Assembly: GCA_005408345.1 (NCBI GenBank) | Contig: SEMN01000526.1 | Span: 124,001-188,000 of the forward strand | Source of the DNA: Macquaria australasica | Lineage: Eukaryota > Chordata > Actinopteri > Centrarchiformes > Percichthyidae | Reading direction: 5' to 3' | Length of the DNA stretch: 64,000 nucleotides | Shown here: one piece after another, positions 9,701 to 24,700 of the stretch | Layout of the letters: the number at the start of each line of letters is the position of its first letter | How positions within the stretch are numbered: position 1 is the stretch's first letter | The notes under the pieces: generated by a model | Seen by the model: only the letters and a program-made list of their open reading frames with translations | Database searches by the model: none | What the model was told of the DNA's origin: nothing | Made by a program: the position numbers and the translations under genes

Positions 9701-12700
9701 GAGGTTTGTTAATAGGTGTCTTACACAAATTAAGACTGTATCGTCTTTTAAGTAGCTTATTAAGTGTACATATAAAGTGAAATGTGTTCTGCAATTAGCT
9801 TTTTCTTTTTCCCTTTTAGTTTTGACATTTATACATTGTAATAGTTTTCCTTGTATGCCCTTCTGTAAAGCCCCTTGTAGTCTTGCCTTTTAAGTGTTGA
9901 ATTAAAGTTATTTGGGAAAAAAAGGCCTTAAAAATGGTGCATGCAAAAGACAAGAACACGTAAGCTTAGAAATCATGATAGCATGATATTGTAAAAGAAA
10001 GTTAGTTCCTGTTCAGTATGCCTTAAATCTTCAAAGCTAAAAGTCTCTGACTTTTGTCCTTTTTGTTTCTCTGAAGATGTGGATGTTCTGCAGCAGCTTG
10101 GGCTTTCTGGGCGAAGGGCAGGCGGGTCTCCATCTTCAGGTGCTCGCTCCATCCCTAATGGCGTCATCCCCTTCAAGTCTGGAGTTATCCTCACCCCGAG
10201 GGCACGTATCCAGGTGCCTCTGCGCAGTGTTATCCCTGCTACCTACAGCTCCATCAATCTCTCCCTGATCCTCAGCGTGTCTGTTCATCGCATCAACAGC
10301 GCTTTTCTTTTCTCGGTTCTGTCTAAGAAAAGGAAAGTGCAGCTCGGAGTGCAGTTTGTACCCGGAAGGGTCCTGGTACACGTGGGGCCGAGGAGCTCTG
10401 TGAGTTTTGACTATGATGTCCACGATGGCCGGTGGCATAGTCTGGCCTTGGATATCCAAGGCCACGGGGTGTTCTTACACACTTCTTGTGGAAAGAAAAG
10501 TGTACATGCAGATTTGCATTCTAAAAAAGAGGAGGCTCTGGACGCTGAGGGCTCTTTCCTTCTGGGCAAAATGAACCACAACTCGGTGCCGTTTGAAGGT
10601 GCCATCTGTCAGTTTGACATTTACCCCTCTGCTAAGGCAGCTCATAACTATTGTGATTACATCAAGAAACATTGCAGAGAAGCCGACACATATCGGCCCA
10701 TGTTTCCACCCCTGCTACCTCTATTTTCCACAGACCCAAACTTTACTGTTACTCATATAACTCCACTGTCATTGACGGAGATATCCAAAAAGGCCCAGAG
10801 ACCTACTCTGGCCTTGACTGAGGAAAGCACCAGCACTACGATTCTTGTTCCAACTGACCGCTCGCTGATGCTGAACAAAACATCTGTGTATCAGACTCTG
10901 AGCACTCCAAAACCTGGTGCTGTGTCTGTTTCTCCACCGGTTCATCCAGGGTTGGAAAGTCCGTTTAAGATTCCGACTCAAACTGTTTCTGCGTCTCTTA
11001 GGACCAGCGTGACACCACCAAACCCCAAACCAAGTTCACATGGCAGTGCCGGAAAGAACGCAAAGCATGGAGATTCTAATTCTCAGAAACCTTCTGGCGA
11101 AAGTATGGATTTACCTGCTTCCACCAGACCATCCGAAATGAAGCCAAACCTCCAGACCACAGCTGCTTTCACACAGGGGTCTCCTTCAAACGCCTACCTT
11201 CCCCATAAAAAGCAGCTGAGCACAGTAGCTTCAAAGAAACCTGAGCCAAAAGTCACCAGTGTGCAGGATGTCGAACCCACCTCGCTTATTCCAGTCACTC
11301 CAGCTGCAACAGATGGCTTCCAAACATTTGACCTGGAACCGACCCAGTTCTCACTGCTGGCTGGAGCACCTGGACTAAAGGGAGAACCAGGACCGCCGGT
11401 GAGTGTGTGAACTCTAAACAAACCCAGCACACACCTGAGCCATACATGTGTACATACGTTTATCACACCTTTAAGCCATAATAATTTGTTTATCTTATGA
11501 CTCGTTTTCAGTATAGTGTATTGGTGTTTTATTTTATGAATGAATAGCTCACGCATTAGGGCATTTAAATTGTAATAGATGCACGTTTTTACTCTGCCAT
11601 ATTTTTATGCTTTGGGCCAATTCTCTAATACATCTTTGGATCACAATGATATACAAGTACGACAGCTTGTTGTTTAGATGTTGGTTTGCCTTTCTTTGAT
11701 GTCTGGAACCGCTGCTGACGTGGATGCTGACGTGTCTCTTGGTTGTGTGGTTTTTGTGAATCTCTCTTCAAATGTTTGCATATTTGACAATAGTGTGTGT
11801 GCTGTGTTAATGATTCAGAATTGCTCCATTCCCCCTCCACAGTTTATTTTTTCTGACTTGCATGTGGTGCTCTGTCAAATTGTTGCTGATTAATGTGCGA
11901 TTTCCTTTTTAGCAGCAGTGGTAGAAATAGCCAGGTTCATAACTGGTTAGTGTTTGTCGAGTGAAGGGGCTGGCGGTGAGGTGTTAGATTCCTCTAAGGG
12001 GGGAGTGCGACTGCTCTGAGCGTGGATACTTTTAAAATAGGGTCAAAGGTAAAATAGGATAAAGAACGTGTGCACAATTAACCCTTTAGAGTAAAAATAT
12101 AAAGTGCCATACATATAAAGGCAGTGCTTTATCCCTACTGTTGAGAGCTGCAGTATTTTTGCCATTTTAAGCACTACACACTTTCTTGGTAGGAGTGTTG
12201 GCATGGCGTGCAGGCATTGTAGGAAATGGAAAATTGTCTTCTGTTTTCTTTCAAATACAGACTTGACAATTATTATAAAGGAAATAGTTAAATCAAATGT
12301 ACAATTCATTAAAAATATTGTAACTAAAACAGGCTTGAATGTAGGTCTGCGGTTTAAAAAGACCTGCTAGACTATTGCTCACATCATACAACAACAAGCT
12401 TCAGTTACAGATTAAGACTGACCCTTCTAAATTCAAAGCAAAGCGTTAATGATGAACACAGTCGAAGTATTTCATCTTGTCATTCATCGACCGGTCTTGA
12501 CTGTAGACTGTATACATTCATATTGAGCATGTGGTCCTGTCAGGCACTGTTCCTCTGTTGAAAACAAAATGGTTACCCACATTTTCCGTTATTAAAAGGA
12601 ATTCTCTGTCTTGTATTAGGTCACGTTTGACCAAAAAGAATGTTTTAAGGAAAGCTTTCCTGCTTTGGCAATGAGGGGAACCACAGCTCTGCATGCCCCT

Positions 12701-15700
12701 GAAGCCACTCAGACCATTTTTATGAGAGAGAAGTAACCGATACTGAGGACTTTCACCATTGTATTGCTTGCTAATGTTTCAGTGTAAAAGCTAAACAGAT
12801 TGCTGAGTCAGTTATAGAATCTAAATTATTTTCAGGCAATTTTACAATATTCTCTTGTGAATCGTTTTAGTGATGACTAGAAGCACATTGTTGAGTTTTT
12901 GATCCCCCTCCACGGGGATTAGGGTTGATGTTAGTGGGCCATGGGCTGCTCAAGAAGGCATAAGTTTCAACTGCTCACAAGAGCAGGAATGTTGTTGGAA
13001 AAAACAAGTTGCTGTAGTCGTATTTACTTTCAAAGACAGCATGTCTGCTCTGATAGATCACATAAGTGCTGATGAATTCTTCAACAGGCCTAAGCTCTGA
13101 AGAAGGGAGGATCAATTTTAATGACTAGATAATCAAGTAAGGTCTCCAGTCGAGGACTTGAGACTATTTACTGTTCTGAGCTTTACAGTATGTTAGGATG
13201 TTTATGTATCCACAGATATCAGATAAACATCTTGATAATACTGAAGAATTTCTGGATTAAGTGCAAGGTTCTTGGACGTGTCAAACATAGTTCATGAGTT
13301 CATAATGGAGGAGTTCTTCAAAAAACCTTTTGGGGTTCTCGTAGGCTGTCAACACATGATCAGCAGCAGAACTGCATTGATGCACCGATCCGATACGCTG
13401 GATCGTTGTCTCCGCCGATACTGACCAAATTAACCAGATCTGGTATTGGCCAGATGTGACCAATGCATACAGTTTCTGTGTCAATGTCATTATAAAATTG
13501 AATGTTTCAGTTACATTTATTCAGTCATGGCTAGCCGCTCTGCTTTTTAATGCCACAGCGATCCCAGGCCTTATGTTACCTTACCTCATGCAGTGAATTT
13601 AATTTGGCTAAAAGAGAGCATCTGTATTGGTTCGGTACTCTATTGGCAAGTATCCTGAGGTGAGGGATTGCAATTAGTATTTTGAGTGGAAAAGTTGGAT
13701 TGGTGCATTGTTCCTTTTGGTAGAGAGCAATGTTCTAAACCTCGCAGAAGTGCTACCTTGAAAGTTGGATTTTACACCTTGTTGCTGCGTTCAGAGTTCA
13801 AATAATTTGATCTTTAATCTTGTTTGTTGCTGACCAAGAAAAACAGAGAAATTTCTGCGTTTTCAGGGATAAAACAGTAGTCAAAGTTATTTGTGACAAA
13901 ATAATCTCAAATCAAATTATGACTCCTGGAGTTTCAAGTCAGGAATAGTTATTGTTTTTGAATTATAAAGATGTGAGCTGTAGTGCTGCCTTGGCGCCCG
14001 CCCCAGCAGCGACTGCAGCTCAAACTGCTTATCATGTGTGGACAGCCTGATGGTTGCAGTCTAAAGAATCTAAAGGTTGCTGAAAGCCTGTTGGCTTTTC
14101 AGAGTGTACGCAGGCTGAAAGAGTATAATTATAGCTTTTGGTCCTGTCCGAGTTACACAAAAGTGCTCTATACATCTGACATTATTGCAGTAGCCCAATT
14201 TCAGCTGGACTGCCCCAAGCTCTTTTTAGGCCCATTTCCTTTTCCTCTTTCTTTAAACATGTGGAGCCATGGGAAAATAAAAAACAATCCCAACATCTCA
14301 AGCGAACTCAGGTTCCTCAGATTGACCCCTCATTAGATTTGACCTTTCAGAGCTTTGCTAATCCATGTATGAAATTGTTTTAAAGCTAGCCGATGCCCAT
14401 AATTAATGTGATTGGATGTGGTTGGAACCAGTGCCGACCTCCCTGCCAGTACAATGAGTCAGACTTAGAGTCCATGCGCTGTAGTGGTTTTGGGCTCAAA
14501 TTATATTGGCTGCAGAGGGACAGGGTTGCTCTAGCCTCTAACAAGACACTCTCATGCCTGCCAGCATCTCAATGACTGAGTGCTTTGCAACTCTCAGCTA
14601 ACTTCACTTATGTATAATAAGAAAAAAGATAATTGAATATCTAGCTTGAGTGACTTTTACATGGTTTTGTTTTACTCTGAACACTTGAAACTCTCTTTTG
14701 CTATTTAAGACTCCCTTGAAATGACACAACAAAAGGCAGCAACTCTTATTTCCTTCTTTATATTTACAGACTTGCGTCACTCTGTCCCTGACATCTTTTA
14801 TCTTTTCTTCTTAGGGCCTTCAAGGACTTCCAGGGTTGCCAGGAAAGCCAGGGAAGAGGGGCCCACGGGTGAGTTGCTCCCAACCAATGACAAGTTTCCC
14901 ATTTACCTTCCTGCAGTTCCTCTTTTTTCCATTACCACTTTTCAATTCCCTTCCAAAATCTTCCATATGTATGTATCTGCTTTAATCATGTCTGATCTGC
15001 GTTATAGTGCGATTACACCACTAGCAGTGCACTGATATGGAAGAACTTTTGAGCATTTTGATCAAGCACTCAGTGACATCTTTGGATTACAGAGCATTAT
15101 TCAGCCAGACGTTAGTTTGCTTTGGCTCTGGGTTTGATCAAGCTGCGCTTCTCTGCTGCCAAGGTCCATTTGTAAAGCTGGAGAGCAAACAACCATAAGC
15201 TACAAATCTGTGGGTTGCCAATGTAAAATTAATTGAACACATACGAGAGGTATTAGATGTACATGAAAAAATAAGGTAACTTGAGTGAGTATATATATTT
15301 CCAGAACAAGTACTTTCTATCCCATACATAAACAGTACCGGTACTTAAATTAGGCATAGGTTCCAAGTTAACATTGGTGAATGCTTCTAGTGTATTGGAC
15401 TGAGTCCTCCGGTGCCATATCTCTTATTTTGGTGCTCAATGTCAGTCTACAACTGTGAGCTCCTGATGGAGCCACATAGAGTGAGTGCAGATGTTATTTT
15501 AAGCTCGTGTTTTCAGAAGAAACACAAGAAGAGAAGAAGAGAGAAAACACTGGGAGATGATTTGTCCCAAGGGACGGTTTGTTATTTTGATTTATTTCTA
15601 AGACCTTTAACTGATGGTTGTGTATGTAGTTGCTGTCCTTTAAACTGCCTCTTCACCTCCCTTATTTGAAAATGAGTGAAGCAGAAGTTGAACTTGGCAT

Positions 15701-18700
15701 TACAGTGAGTCCTAAGCTGAAATAAATATGCTAGAACTTAAGGCAGTGAAAAAATGGAGAGATCCCCGTTTTGGTTGCTCTTTTGCAGAGCTCCTGCTGA
15801 AGTCCTCCTGCAGAGTACTACTGAGGAGTGTGCGTATGAGCTACCTGCCGCAGCCCGTGAGACTCTGCCCTGCGGTTAGGCCTCAGAGGGGTGGGCTGTG
15901 TGGGAACCCAATCTCTTTAAACAAGGAAGAAAGAGGGCTTTGTCCCCATCTTATTAAAGGCATTTAAGACCCTGTCTGGAGCTCAGCAGCTCTATCCAGT
16001 AGTACACCAACCTCTATAGAGTTCATTAATCATCAAGCTCTTGAGACCCAGCTACAGGCCACACCGACTCAGAGAAAAAAAAAAAAGAACCTGAGGGTGC
16101 AGTTCAGGTTTTTACTGATTGTTTTCTTGAACCATCAGAATTTTCCTGGACAGTTCACGTGATTAGAAATAAATACCTCAAAGCTACACACATGATCTAC
16201 AGAAAGCTCTAAAGTGGACTATGGTCTGGGCATAGCTTGTACAAACATTAGGAATAAAAGTGACATTCACTATGGCAGAAGTTTTTATACTTTAAACATA
16301 CCATACTTCCATATGCAGAAAGTTGATGAACAGTAACTCCTATATTTAAACTTCTTGAGAAGCCATCACACTTTGTTTTTTTGCTTGTTTCTCTGATAAT
16401 ATGTTTTTAAAAGGTTGCTTTAAGATGTATTGCTTAAACTAAAGTCCTACTGTAATATAACTTACAATACTGTTCAGTTTGTGTTAATTTTCCAAGGAAG
16501 ATGTGTTGAAACTTTAAGCGCTAAGAGATAAATCAAGTTTTTTTTTTTTTTTTAAAGAGATTTACTGGCTGAATGGGTAATAGATGTACTTAACTGAAAA
16601 GTACCACATCAGAATTTTGCAATGCGTGTGAGTTTAGGACAGTACAACAACATATAGTCCTCTTTGTTTGTGAAGTTATAAAGCAGAAACGTACAGCATT
16701 GTTGTACCATTGTTGCCCCAATTTGTGTCCATTTCTGATGGATATGATGTTTAAACTTGTTAGATAGAGATGAATCAAGTTTTATTTGAAAATAAATATC
16801 CTGGAAAGACTACTAAGGACATTACAACAAGATTTGGTTGCCTTTGTTTTGGAAAGAAGAAACTGAGGACATGTTCTCCTCAGAATTATCTGATTTGCAG
16901 TGAGTATAACTCTAATCTTTGGAAGGTCCTTATCTCATTTCACTTTCACCTTTCAAGTCAGATACAGAGAAAGTCGCACCAAGGTATGATGTGAAATAAA
17001 CACTATTGCTATTGCACAAAATGTGTGAACAGTGCTCATCCCACAAGCTTTACAGCTGTAGGTATGACACAGCACCATCTGGGCTTTACCTCTCTGACAG
17101 TAAGGTGTCATGTCTGACTGAGCAGACAGTCTCACTGCTGCTGCCACCGAGCAGCATCTCTTACACGTGAGAGCGTCCACGTTCCTCGACACAGCCATGT
17201 GCCCGGCAGAGCGCCGGAGTTCACCCGGCCCTGAAGGGGAGGCTTGAGAGCGGATCAAAGAGGGCTTTGTGCATAGAAACGGACCTGCCAGTGTGCAGTC
17301 AGTATGTGACGCTGGGTTTCTGTGAAATTGACATTTGCATAATTGCTTAAAGAATGGTTGACACTATTATGACATGAAATAAAGGAGTCTATGGAGACTC
17401 AAGCAATGGAAGCTCTGTTTTTGCCAGTGGTTGATTGGTGCAGAAAACTGAGCTGATTTATGTATGTTGTAAAATTTAGATAATTCTGAAATGAATTACA
17501 TGTGTAGGCATGAATGAGCAGCCCCTCAGAGGCTTGCTTAGGTTTTTCTCTGTCGTTATTGGTTATACAGACGTTTTCTATTGCTTGTACTTAAGCTAAT
17601 AGGGAGCATATTCAGAGAGTTGATGTTAGGTGGCAGGAGGTTCACAGAAGATGCCAGCAGTCAGTTTCGTTGATTAGTTCCTGAGCATCGGCAGTAAAAC
17701 TGTGAGCATATGTGAATCTCCAGATTTGTAGTCGTTTAATCTAAACAATTTTCCATCTATTACTTAAATGTTAATGTACTGTAACACACCGGTTATTTAA
17801 CCAATACCCAGTTGATGAAAATATTTACATTTGCTGCTCTCAGTATGTGGTAGGTCTACCTACAACACATCACCCCTGATGCAAAGGAGGTGATGCGTTT
17901 TATATTTCCAGCAGCAGCAATTTGTTTTAAAGAAATGCATAAAATAAAAGAGCACCACCTTCAGAAACATCAATGCAATTCATCAACAGAAAACCCAAGG
18001 AAAAGGCAGGTGCACTGTGTACTGAAACGATTAGTCAATTAACTGATCTACAAAAAACAACCAACAATTAATCAGTAAAGTCATTTATTAAGCAAAAATG
18101 CCAGACACCTTCTGGTTGAAACTTTAAATATGAGCATTTGAATACTTTTTTGTTTTGGACTATTGTTTTTTTCTCACAATTTTTTAGACTTGATTGACTG
18201 GCCAGACTTTCTGTGCCAGATTAATCATCTTAGGGAAGCTATTAGCAGTTAGGTAGCGCCACAGTTCTTCCCAAAATAAAATAAATAAGTGTTATGATCC
18301 TTTAATACACATTATATTGAATAATCATCAGGCTAAAGACGTAGTGTTTCCTTCCGTGCAGTCCAGTGAAGGTGTTAGCGTGTCTGTTCAGGGTTAATAG
18401 CCTATAAAAACAGTAGCACTCCACGTGTCACTCCTGTAAAAGTCATTGGCCCACGTCGTAAACCTGGTCACAGCTCTGGCATACATGTGCAGGCCTCGGG
18501 TGTGAGTGTGCTCATGTGTATGTTTGTGTTTATATGCTGGTGGTTTCTTGTCAGGAGTTCTTTTCAATAATTAAGCGAAGAGGTACTTCATTCCTCCTCT
18601 CACCCACACGAAGATAGATGGACAGTGTGACTCATTTTCCCCATTATTCTCGTCTCCATCGGGATAACACCCACCCACCTTGTCATCAGCGATGTGCCTC

Positions 18701-21700
18701 CTCACCTTATGTACTCCGAGAATGCAATTTGTAATATTCAGTCCCCTTTTTTCTCCATGTCTCCTCCTCCCCTTGCTTCCTATCTGAAGATAATGACTTC
18801 CATACCTTTTAATATCGAGTGAGTGAAAAGGGGAATGCTCTGAATAGAGAAGGAAGAGGAAATCTGTAGATGAGCTTCTGTTAAGTGTCTCCATATGTCC
18901 AGCAGCGAGCGCCTGTGAGGGGAGAGGTCTGGCCAGTTTGAGGGGAGGGGAGCTGCCTGGGCTGTTCGACTCCCCTCCACAGTCTGATAAATGAGCGCAG
19001 ATAAATAACAGAGACAGAGACAGGCTGGATCACCCAACCGTACACTTACACCTTTTGGCCTCCTCAGTCTGTTTGACTCAGAGAAATCCGATCCCTCACT
19101 GTCACCTCCAGCTCGGGGGGGGGGGTCTCACAAACCCATGGAAAGTCTGAACAAGTCAAAGAACGGGTTGAAGATACAGTAGCTTCCTGTTCAGGCCATC
19201 TGAACATGTTTCATTGCTTTCAGTTTTGCTTGGGAAGATTTTCCATGCTCAGCATTTCGACCCCGCTCCACACAAGTGCACAGTTGAAGACTCCTCACTT
19301 GGATGCCTCAGGAAGTTGTGGCTTTATTTTTCCAAACAATCCCTCTTTGCAGCTCGCTTGAATTTATAGTCCTTTCAACCTGAAAAAATAGATTTTGTCT
19401 CCTTATTCTCTGCTCCTTTACCGTCTACCCACCTGGCCTGACTTGCAGGAGATGGTCCATTTTGATAAAACATTTGGCCCAGATGGTGTGATGGATGAGT
19501 GGCCTTCACTTTGTGGGACCCCAGAAACCAGTGGAAAAGTGTAGGGATGAGGTAAATCACATCCATATGTCATAACTTGGACAGGCAGGCAGGCAGACAG
19601 GCGAGGCAGGCAGGAGACACAGTACGTCCCACAGAGCACCTATACACAAACACAGAGGGACCTCGGGGCACCGACCTGTCCCATAATACAAACAAGCAGT
19701 GGAAAGGGAACAATATGTGCATACATCTGTGAATACCTCACATATAGTATTAACTCGCCCCCCTTTACTGCTGAAATGGAGGCCTGTTCAATGACCCCGA
19801 TGATCACCTTCAATCAGTGTCTTCCTTAATCATGTGTGTCTCCCTTTTTTCAGGGTCCTCCTGGCCCACATGGAAACCCTGGTCGCCCTGGACCTCCTGG
19901 AGTGAAGGTACAGCATCGACAAATCAATAATCTTCTGCCAAATGCTAACTATCTGTATTTATTAAAAAGAACAAATACCAAAGGCTCATCTTGTAATATG
20001 TATAGGAATGAGAGGAACCAGACTATAATAATTTTTATATTTTGCCAATCCATGATCCACGACCCCACTACCAAAATTAAAGCAATCACTTCCATATTGA
20101 TTGACAGGTATATTAATGCATAGACTACACTAGACACAAGACAACAACTACACTTCCATATGTATATATTTTTTGTCAGCAAATCCCATGAAAAAAAACT
20201 ATAAAAAACACTACAGTAAGCCACACTGTTGCTGTGGGTGACATGTACCTTTATCACCATGAACGCTGACACTGTAGTTTATTTTAACAGGTTTCGTACA
20301 AAGTCTTGAAAGTTTGGAAAATGCTTAATTTTAACTGTTATGTTTTCAAGGTTAGGAATATGCTTGAATTCGAATATACTCCTTGAAAAATGCTTGATTT
20401 TCAACATAATCTGGTGTTTCATCATCTGCACAGTCACTCATGTAAACCAAAAATCTTAAAATCTAAAATATTTGAAATGAAAGGATCCCGTCATCATATT
20501 TGTTTGTTGTCTCCTGGCATTTATAGTAACAATTTAGATGTGATGATAAAGGAATCAAGAGTCTGGACATTTTTGGTTGAGGTACCTTGAAAAGTCCTTG
20601 AATTTTACTCTTAAACAGCTGTACGAACCCTGTTTTAAGCCAATCCCACATACACTGCCCGGGTGCTGTAAATACCTACTAACACACCAAATGTGTATTG
20701 ATCTGCGGTTGAAAATAGTCCTCAACAAATACACAATTTGCTCCTGTACACTACAGTGTCCAGGAAATTACTTCAACAACTATATATTTATGACCTGTTT
20801 TTAACAATTTATGTCGTCAGTAGGAACTAGTGGGCTCGGGGCTGAGAGACACAGACTTGAGTAGGGAAGTCTGAAAGTATTGAGAGATGAACTAACACAC
20901 TGTTTGTTTTGGTCTTTTTGTGGGATTTGTTGGGTAAGAAAAATACAAAATAACAGCAGCCTTTTCTGATGATGAACTGAATGCTTTTTCATATTTATAT
21001 TTATAAACTCTAAACATATATATATATATACACTGCTGGATCCTTAAAGTAGACATGTAGATATAGGATGCCGGTAGTTCCAGCCTGTACAAAATGATGA
21101 TGTAAATAATATAAAATAAAATATATGGCAGAGCTTTTTATGGTACAAACAGCCTCTAAATCCTTTTATGGTCCATATCCAACTGATGTAACAAGGGCAT
21201 TTAAAAAACAATGTAAATTTGAAGAGCAAGTATTTCTTGTGGTTTTTCTTCGTCATCCAGTGTTTGTGATTTCACTTAGTTTGCATGTCTGAGGTCAGAT
21301 CCTCTTGGCCTTACAGTGCAACTCTTCTAGCCTCTTAAAAATCCATTTGTTTCCCTTCAGGAGAGAACAGCAGTTTTGAGTCTTTCTGGCTCACTAATTT
21401 GAAAGTACTTGACATCAGTCTGTGTTCCAGCTGATTTGAACTGTCAACAGAGAGGTTTGCTTAGCTCCATGATATGTCAGTCTGATATCACAAAGGAGTC
21501 TGTTTCTTAGACTCAGCTGGAATGAAACGGAAAATTGCTCGTATTTCAAGTCCGTACCTAATCCATTCGAATGCAGTGCATTTCAGCATTTTCCACACTG
21601 TCTTTAAACATTAGAAAAAACCCATAATTGATACCATGCTTTGGCCTGCTCTAACCAGGGAAAAAACCATAACTCTTATATTGTACATATGTGTTACTGG

Positions 21701-24700
21701 AGCCTTACCAAACCTGGCCTGGCTCGGTTTGACCCATTTGCACACAAACCTCAAACAGCAGACAGCCTGGTCTGGCACAGTCCTCTGCTTTAAGAAAAAT
21801 GAACAAGCCAGATGAAAACATGCTGTGTATTAGCTGAATTTTGTTTTGATTATGTCACTTTATCTGGATGTAATGATGATAAATTGAGACAAGACGATGA
21901 CTAATTTACCTACTGCTGTAAGTAGCCTACCATTAGACATAAAAATGAAATGAATAAAGGCATAAAATATGTGTATAATCAGTGGAAGGCACAAGTGCTT
22001 ATTAGGGTCTTGAGCTTTCAGAAGAAATTGCCTCATTTAGCTTCTCTTTGAGTTTAAACTCTTCAGAGGATGTAGTTGAGGTGAAAACCTTTTAGACAGT
22101 GAAAAGACAGTGTTCATGTGTGTATGTAGCTCTTGGCTGGAGTTGCTCTCCTGGCTCTGTTAAGAAATCAGTCTGCAGAAAATTCCCACAAAGACTTTTC
22201 AATGCAAAGTTGTAGCTGACACGAACATGTAGGTTTAAATGGGCCGATATACTGTAGATGGGAACTCCTGTCGTACTTTCACCAGCAACCCAGTACAATA
22301 AAACCAACTCATTTGAAGCAGTGGATTTCTTTTCCACCCTTGACTGAACTGTTGCTTTAGCAATAAGAGGTCTGGAAAAAAATAGCTCCCCTATTCGTTA
22401 AAAAAGAACTGTTAGCTTTGCACCAAAGTGAGTCAGAATACAGCATTTTGTTTCCATGCCCAAACTTCACATTGTTGAAAGAAATGTGTCAGAGCACTTG
22501 TAATCAGCTGATAACAGCTGTTGTTTGAGTACAGTCCAACCAACTCAGTGATGTAACATTCTTCTCCATATTCTTGTTTCTTTATATGATAAGCACTAAT
22601 ACAGGAAATTATCTATTTCTCCAAGGACCTCTTACAATATAATTGCGTAGATTACAGGGCAGCTCTTTCACCAGTACGACTGGATGTTGAATGCTGACCC
22701 AGAATGCACTGACAGGGTTCCCACTGCCCGAAAAGGGAGAAGAATGTACACGATCACTCCCCATCACTTCTCGCTGGCTTGGTGTAAACCGAGTCACCGG
22801 AGGGCATAAATGGACTGCACGTTTGTGTAAATACAACTGCTAGACTCAGCAATAAGTAGGATGAACTCATTACTCTTTGATGGTGTAAATGCAAACAGCA
22901 AACTCCTCTGCGCCTTGTGAGGCAGAATGCTCTGACAAGGAAGAAAATATGCAGTGAACGTTGGTGCAGACTAGGCTATATCTTGTGCCTACTGGGGAGA
23001 AAAGAGTCTCTAAATGTATGAAAATATTCTGTTTTTATGTTCTAGGGACAAAAAGGAGATCATGGACTGTCCCCTGGTCAAGCCCTGAAAGGACCAAAAG
23101 TATGCATATTGTCATCTTTCCTTTCATTGAACTACTGGATTATTAGCAGACACAGTCATGCAAATTATGTTGGCGTATTGAATGTGACCCAATTTGTCCT
23201 TTTTTAGGGAGAGCCTGGTGTCATGGGCCCCCCTGGACTGCCTGGCCAAGACGGACGAAAGGTAGAACATCTGATTTGTCTCACAAACTCAAACTGCGTG
23301 TTTGTTTGTGCGTGTGGAAGTAACTGATATCCCTCAGATATCACTGGCCCTGTCCCATATGTGTGAAAGTTCATGTTGTACGTGTGTGCGTCTGCTCTCT
23401 TTCCATTCTCACAATGTTTTCAGACGTAAATCGGACACTCTGAATGAATGAGTGGCTGAATGAGTGGAGTTCTGTATATCGAGGATGACTAAATCAAACG
23501 TACGCTCTCAACCCTGGCCCACTCTGAACTGCCTTTGAGGGGGAAATCTGTGAAATTGCAGTGTTTAGAGGCTCCAGCCAGACATGGATGTTTGAGCTCT
23601 TGTTTGGAAAGCAGCCTCACATAATGCAAGCGTCAAGGAGCACACCTGTGTTCTGGCTCCCCTGTGGGTTGAAATACTAAAGGCTTGGATATCTGGGCTG
23701 TTACATCATCGCTATCACAGGCCTCCAAACTGATGAAGGCAGTTGAGGAGAGCTAAAGTTTACTGAGTGAAACTTGAGTTTTACATGTTACGGACTCTCT
23801 GGAGAACAGTTCTTCTACAAAGTAGGACAAGTTATGAATGTGTTTCTGTGATCTGGTCCTGCTCTGGATTGTTAGTTTACACTATTTGATATCTTTACAT
23901 GCCGCTGAGCTGGGTTATCCTGACAGAGAGTGACGAATAGCAGCAGAGCGTTTTTCTTCATGGCCTTTTTGCATTTTATCCTTGGCCTTTTCCCAAAGCC
24001 TGTTATCCCCCTCACAGTAATTACACATCTCAAGTGGGCCATACCCTGTTGGATTTCCTACTATGTGGAGTGTGCATATGACATAGCACTCTGTAACTGA
24101 CTGACTTTGTTTTTCCATATTGTTTATTTTAAGACAATATTTTTGCATTAGTTATTTTTCAGTTTGGTGACTGCAGTGGTTTTTAATCATTATATTACAG
24201 ATTTATCTGTATAATGGAGTATCATAAAACATAATACCTACTTTCATTAAAGAATAAAGCTGGTGATATTCTATATTTTGTCAACAAATCCCATGAAAAG
24301 ACCATAAGCAGCATGCGGTTGTCTATTTCCCTTCCCTGTCTGTGGCACTTAGCCCCAAGCCCATTGGTTCCCACTAAAGACGGAAAACATAAAAACAGCT
24401 CACAGATACTTTATATCTTTTCATTTCTCAAAAGGCTTTTAAGAATAATCCCCTAAAACAGGTAGGCACTGTAGTTTTAGCAAACATTTCTCAATCAGGA
24501 GTAAATAGTGCACTTGTTGAGGTTTTCAGCGGCGGATTGATACACATTTGATGCTTTAGTGAGTATTTACAGCACGGTGGTGGGATTGACTCAAAATGAA
24601 CTACAGTGCCCATGTTCATCGTGGGACATGTGGCCTATCAATGTTATCCACATTATTCCTAGCTCCGCGATACCTTGCGTGAACTACGACTGCGACATCC

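Larger units (their letters stand above)
5711..10076 (+). other. Intron 2
   Basis: A 4.4-kb non-coding intron. It contains one minus-strand tRNA-like repeat fragment near 7.4-7.6 kb and an old LINE-like 3' tail near 9.85 kb. The 120- and 126-residue minus-strand frames around 7-7.9 kb have no recognisable domain and cross repeat sequence. Confidence 0.7.
14869..19853 (+). other. Intron 4
   Basis: A 5-kb non-coding intron. It has a poly-T run near 16.54 kb, a T1 repeat near 18.1 kb, a G run near 19.12 kb and a GGCA-rich repeat near 19.6 kb. Confidence 0.7.
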
